The translations under genes were made by a program, and so were the position numbers. Positions 59,500 to 64,000 of a stretch of 64,000 nt of DNA are shown piece after piece; position 1 is the first letter of the stretch; every line of letters starts with the position of its first letter. The stretch covers positions 24,195,296 to 24,259,295 of the forward strand of contig NW_022098072.1 in the NCBI RefSeq assembly GCF_002288925.2, written 5' to 3'. This DNA is from Delphinapterus leucas (Eukaryota; Chordata; Mammalia; Artiodactyla; Monodontidae). Under the pieces are notes generated by a model. That model made no database searches. It was given only the letters and a program-made list of their open reading frames with translations, and had not been told where the DNA came from.

Positions 59500-60560
59500 C
59501 GGCTACCAGTTAGCTAATCAAACAGGATGATTGACGAAAGGGGCCAGTGATCCCAATATGTACAAAAGGAGGTGAAAGATTCCAAGGCCACTCAGAGGCA
59601 CTTGAGAAATTTGTAAATTTGTGCAAAAGACCATGAGAGAATGAAATGAGCAGAGCCAGTCATCACAGTGATCATGCTGGTGCTCTATTATACAGGCTTT
59701 TGTGCACCACGGCATTTTCCAAGGGTTAGTGAATTAACCTTTCTTACTCCAATGGAAAATAAATTCTCAGTGTGTCACATAACTGGTAGAGAAAGACCAA
59801 GTAAGTTCACTGCAGAATTCTGTAGTACCTCAAAAACCTAAGTGATTTAGGAAAAGCGCCTAATTTTGAGAATCTTCCTATTTTATTCATTGGGTGTTGT
59901 CGTCTTCCTGACAAGCACTGTGGTTGATGCTGAATGTAGGATGGAGAACAAAACAGATAGAACCACGTTGCTGTGGATCTGGAAGATGATGCCATTGGAA
60001 GCATCTTTGGCAAGGGCTCTGGCATTGTTCTGAGGGACACTGTCACTGATAGCAATGATGAAGCTTCTCCCTAGGGCTTTATGGACAGTAAACAATCAAC
60101 AAGGAATCAGGCAAAACAGACATTGTAGATGCCATGCAGTGGCTGTGGCATGAAGCCTGGGACCGCATGTGATGCCCCCTAAGTGCTTCTCAGAAATACT
60201 TGATGCTTTTGTCATAGGGTGACTTTGTAATGGAAATGGCTGAGGTTCTTTGTAGGTAGAAACTAGAACAGATGCATTATTGACTACTGATGTTAAGGTG
60301 ACTTCATTCACATCCATAGGTTGGTAAGCCCAGGCGGTCTGTGGATTATTCTTGTGACCGGGTTGTGATGATTAAAATCGCACATGGATGAGGATAGCGT
60401 TAGTGTCAGGCTTTCCATCATAGGCATGTTTGCTGGGCCCTGATGCATGTTACCAGCGCAGTAATTTTCCTTGGTGGAGTTGAGTGTTCATACTCTGGGT
60501 TGCAGTAGGTAGACACCTCCCCTCTAGGGTAGCAAAGAAAGTAAAGTACAGACTCAGCTG
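59500..60560 (-). other. Unidentified segment, possible decayed processed pseudogene
   Basis: Minus-strand frames of 65-82 codons at 59518-59715, 59807-60055, 59883-60095 and 60096-60317 lie in series, overlap in different frames, and have higher GC than the flanks. The one at 60096-60317 is hydrophilic. No protein family was recognised and no terminal poly(A) with duplication was found. A non-coding unique sequence fits as well. Confidence 0.25.
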
Positions 60561-61764
60561 ATCCATTCAGGTTTGTGGTTTTTCGAGATATTAAAAGTTC
60601 ATATGCACAATTTTAAAACATTAGAATGAAATAAGACTGAACAAGAGAGTTTGTAAAAACAAGCAAATGTTCATGGTAGTATCTTCCTTTCTCGTGAAAG
60701 CCAGGAGGGAAAGAATGTTTCTAATCTAGAATTTGAATCTTGAAAGCAAGTTGAAGAGTGCTGGAGCAGCCCCAGCGGGTGTTTTCCAAATTTCACAAAC
60801 TTTTAAGAAAAATTAGATGGCAATATAGAAAAGTTCTGAAGAAACCTATTAGCTTTATTTTACTTGATTGTTTAAATTAAAATCGGTTTACTTAGGGCTC
60901 TATTATATAAAGCTTGTCAGTTTGAGCTTACTTGTTAGATACCTTTCTTTTGCTGAAAAGTTCACTGAAAATAAGTTAATTCATTTTAACAAATGCTTTA
61001 TGCTTTCAGGAATTGAAAAAAAACCCACTTTCATTAAATGCAAATACTATTATCGCACCTATAATCATTTCTGTCATGGGAAAATGGTGTTTCTTCAAAC
61101 CCCTACTGAGATCTGTGCAGGTGTTTGTATTTGCTATAACTCTGTGCCCACACAAAGTTCATTCTGTTGCAGAAAAATAAATCATCTCTTTCAGGTGGCA
61201 GTGAGCTTTGCCTCTGGAATACTTCTTCTCACTTCTCTTTCCAAAATCAAAGCTACACTTACGTATCCACTGCCATATGCTATCTTTCTCAGCTGTTGAA
61301 CTGCTTATTATATATATTGGGTCCTGTTCCTTCTGTTATCTCATAGACCTGATATGAACTGGAGCATGGAAATGTTCTCCAGCTTATGTAAAACCACTGA
61401 GCAGGTTGCTTTAGACAGCGAGGGGTGGGGGAAGGCTTATCCCAAAGTCAAGATGAGCCCACACACAGGCCTCTGGCAGACCTTGCTGTCATACAGTATT
61501 TGCATTGAAATAAACTAAGATTTTCCTTCCACAGGCTTATAATCACTTTGTTTTTTAATTAGAGTCTTCTCTGGTGGAAAAAAATGTTTTTATTCTATAC
61601 ATATATATGTAGATATCCTATTTAGCTGGTTAGCTAGCTGTCTGTCTATCGTTTCTCCCCCACAAATTGAGCATTCGAAGGATATGAACACTTGCTGTTC
61701 CAACATGGGGGAGGGGGAGGGGTCATATGAATGTCTATGATCATTTGCTCCAAATACTTGGGTT
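60561..61764. other. Unassigned stretch with a 143-codon frame
   Basis: The plus-strand frame at 60868-61299 is Cys- and Tyr-rich, AT-rich, unrecognised and of a length expected by chance in 64 kb. No repeat was assigned. A G-run (gggggagggggagggg) lies near 61708. Confidence 0.35.
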
Positions 61765-61915
61765 TCAGGGTGTGAGAACTAAATTCTGGTTTCTGCTTGG
61801 CCAGTTACTTGCTTGTAACTTTGGGAAAGTCCTTTGATTCTTTGAGAATTCCAAGTTCCCATTTATAAATTGATGGAGTTGGAAAGATACTAAATGAGAT
61901 TCAAATCATTTATTG
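61765..61915 (+). mobile_element. MIR-like SINE remnant, sense
   Basis: Order 'aactaaattctggtttctgc', 'ttgtaactttgggaaagtcc', 'aagttcccatttataaattg', 'gatactaaatgagattcaaa' follows MIR. Confidence 0.68.
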
Positions 61916-62255
61916 AGCTGTTTTCATATATCTGAAAACTTGGAGCTATAAAGACTGAGAATCCAGGTAATAAGTAGATAAAATCATCTGGGGGTTTGAT
62001 TACAAAGAAACAGAAGGAAGACTTAACCAAGCAACAGCACCTATTTTCAGCCTCCCCATGGGCAACCCCAGTGGGGTCATTCTCTGTCTACTCTCAAAGC
62101 AACATACGATACTCTTCTGTTATTAGAAAGTTCAAGAGAAACTCTACGTAGCTGGATCTAGAAACATGGTGAGGTAAAAATGTTAAAATTTAAATTTTAA
62201 ATATGTTCAAATTTAAACATATTACTTTTAAATTTTATTGTGGAATAAACAGGTG
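61916..62255. other. Unassigned, AT-rich near its end
   Basis: Contains an AT palindrome (aatatgtt / aacatatt) near 62200-62222. Nothing else recognised. Confidence 0.4.
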
Positions 62256-64000
62256 ATTTTTTTATTGAGGTATAATTGGCAAACTATATCACTAGTTTCA
62301 GGCGTATATCATAGTGACTTAATATTATGCAAATTTAAAAATCGTTACTACAATAAGTCTAGTTACCGCTTGTTACCATGCTATGTTATTACAGTATCAT
62401 TGACTGTATTACCTATGTTGTACATTATATCGCTATGACTTGTTTATTTAATAACTAGAAGTTTTTACCTCTTAAACTCCTTCACATACTTTGCCTGCCC
62501 CTTAACCTTGCTCGCCTCTGGCAAGCGCCAATTTGTTTTCTGTATCTGAGTCTTTTACTGTTTTGTTTGTTCATTTGTTTTGCTTTTAGATTCTACATAT
62601 ACGTGAACTCATAGAGTAATTGTCTTTCTCTTCTGACTTATTTCACTTAGGATAATACCTTCTAGGTCCAACCATGTTTTCTCAAATGGCAAGATTTCAT
62701 TTTTTTAATGGCTGAGTAATATTCCATTGTAAATATATATATACCACATCCTCTTTATCCATTCATCTATCAATGGACACAGGTTGTTTCCAAATCTTGG
62801 CTACTGTAAATAATGCTGCTCTGAACATTGGGGTGTGCATATGTTTTCAAGTTAGTGTTTTCATTTTCTTTTGATGAAGACCCAGAAATGGAATTGCTGG
62901 ATTTTATGGTAGTCCTATTTTTAATTTTTTGAGGAACCTCCATACTGTTTTCCATAATGGCTGCACCAATTTACTTTCCCACAAACAGCACATGAGGGTT
63001 CCCTTTTCTCCACATCCTCATCAGCACTTGTTATTTCTTGTCTTTTTGATAATAGCCATTCTGACTGGTGTGAGGTGATACCTCATTGTAGTTTTGATTT
63101 GCATTTCCCTGATGATTAGTGATGTTGAGCATCTTTTCATGTGACTGTTGGCCATCTGTATGTTTTCTTTGGAAGAGTCTATTCAGGTCTTTTGCCCAGT
63201 TTTTAATAAGCTTGCTTTTTCGTCATTAAGCTATATAATTTATTTATATAATTTTTATATTAACCCTTTATCAGATCTGTGATTTGCAAATGTCTTCTCC
63301 CATTCAGTTGGTTGCCTTTTCCTTTTCTTGATGGCTTCCTTTGCTGTGCAAAAGCTCTTCAGTTTGATGTAGTCCCACTTGTTTATTTTTGCTTTTGCTT
63401 TTGTCCCCTTGCCTGAGGATACAGGTCCAAAAAAATATTGCTAAGATTGATGTCAAAGAGCTTACTGCCTATGTTTTCTTCTGGGCGTTTTATGGTTTCA
63501 GGTCTTACATTCAAGTCTTCAATCCATTTTGAATTTATTTTTGTATATAATGTAAGATAGTTTTATTCTTTTGCATGTAGCTGTCCAGTTTTCCTAGTAC
63601 CATTTATTGAAAAGACTATCTTTTCATCACTGTATATTCTTGCCTCCTTTGTAAGTTAATTGATTATATATGCATGGGTGTATTTCTAGGCTGTCTATTT
63701 TGTTCCAGTGATCTATGTGTCTGTTTTCATGCCAATGTAGCACTGGCATGAAACAAATCATACTGCTTTGATTACTATAGCTTTGTAATATAGTTTGAAA
63801 TCAGGGCACATGATACTTCCAGCTTTGTTCTTCTCAAGATTTTGGTTATTTGGGATCTTTTATGGTTGCATACAAATTTTAGGATTCTTTGTTGTAGTTC
63901 TGTGAAAAATGCCATTGATATTTTGATAGGGATTGCTTTGAATCTCTAGATTGCTTTGGGTAGTATCATCTTTTTAACAGTATTCTTCCAATCTATGAGG
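62256..64000 (-). pseudogene. L1, antisense: 3' UTR and ORF2 3' part, truncated by window end
   Basis: Reads as reversed LINE-1. The 3' UTR starts at 62256 ('ttattgaggtataattggca') and is followed by 'taatattccattgtaaatat' and 'ggctactgtaaataatgctg'. ORF2 C-terminal sequence follows ('attctgactggtgtgaggtg', 'gtgaaaaatgccattgatat'). ORF2 encodes endonuclease and reverse transcriptase; only the C-terminal side is in view and stops interrupt every frame. The element continues past 64000. It is of intermediate age, clearer than the 33-38 kb L1M. Confidence 0.9.

Noticed and set aside
60868..61299. 143-codon plus-strand frame
   Set aside because: No recognisable domain, AT-rich codon use, and about one frame this long is expected by chance in 64 kb at this base composition.

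Overview
This window is mammalian nuclear DNA, almost certainly from a cetacean (whale or dolphin). The evidence is a set of tRNA-derived CHR-type SINEs (head 'ggcttccctggtggcgcag', internal pol III A and B boxes, tail rich in CAAAAATAAATAA). They are young enough to keep clear target-site duplications, and they sit beside artiodactyl-type L1 3' ends and older mammalian L1, HAL1, L2, MIR, MaLR and hAT elements. Subfamily names are from memory and were not checked against a library.

No host protein-coding exon, RNA gene or CpG island could be supported. Open reading frames are short and at chance level, or they lie inside or antisense to repeats. The window reads as intergenic or deep intronic sequence. 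No CRISPR, operon or other prokaryote-like system is present.

Layout: 0-8 kb has MIR, an ERVL-like LTR with an edge hairpin, L1M/MaLR/L2 fragments, then a repeat-poor AT-rich stretch holding a 27-bp perfect inverted repeat. 8-24 kb has an L1M piece, a CHR SINE, MER5-like, MIR, L2 and a small L1 with its duplication. 24-32 kb has an LTR-like block, a long SINE, an L1/HAL1 ORF1 relic, L2 and MIR copies and a CA microsatellite. 32.5-41 kb is the densest zone: a GC-rich DNA-transposon relic, an old antisense L1M of about 4.7 kb split by a SINE, an LTR-like block, a twin-primed L1 and another SINE, then a young antisense L1 containing a SINE, a SINE with an apparent 3' transduction and one more L1 end. 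43-54 kb has an antisense HAL1/L1 ORF1, several L2 and MIR copies, a repeat-free interval with two RFX X-box matches and a GC box (50.3-50.9 kb), and a 97-bp inverted repeat with one mismatch and a 1.2-kb spacer (52.0-53.4 kb). 54.57-59.13 kb is an endogenous retrovirus with both LTRs and a 5-bp target duplication; it is heavily degraded and carries a SINE. 59-64 kb has L2, an unidentified segment, MIR and the 3' part of an antisense L1 that runs off the window.

The observation most worth checking is the 97-bp inverted repeat. Its near identity contrasts with the age of its surroundings and suggests a recent rearrangement, gene conversion or an assembly/library artefact. Next are the X-box pair, the ERV 3' LTR that keeps a palindromic CRE and TATA box, and several mechanistic footprints of retrotransposition.
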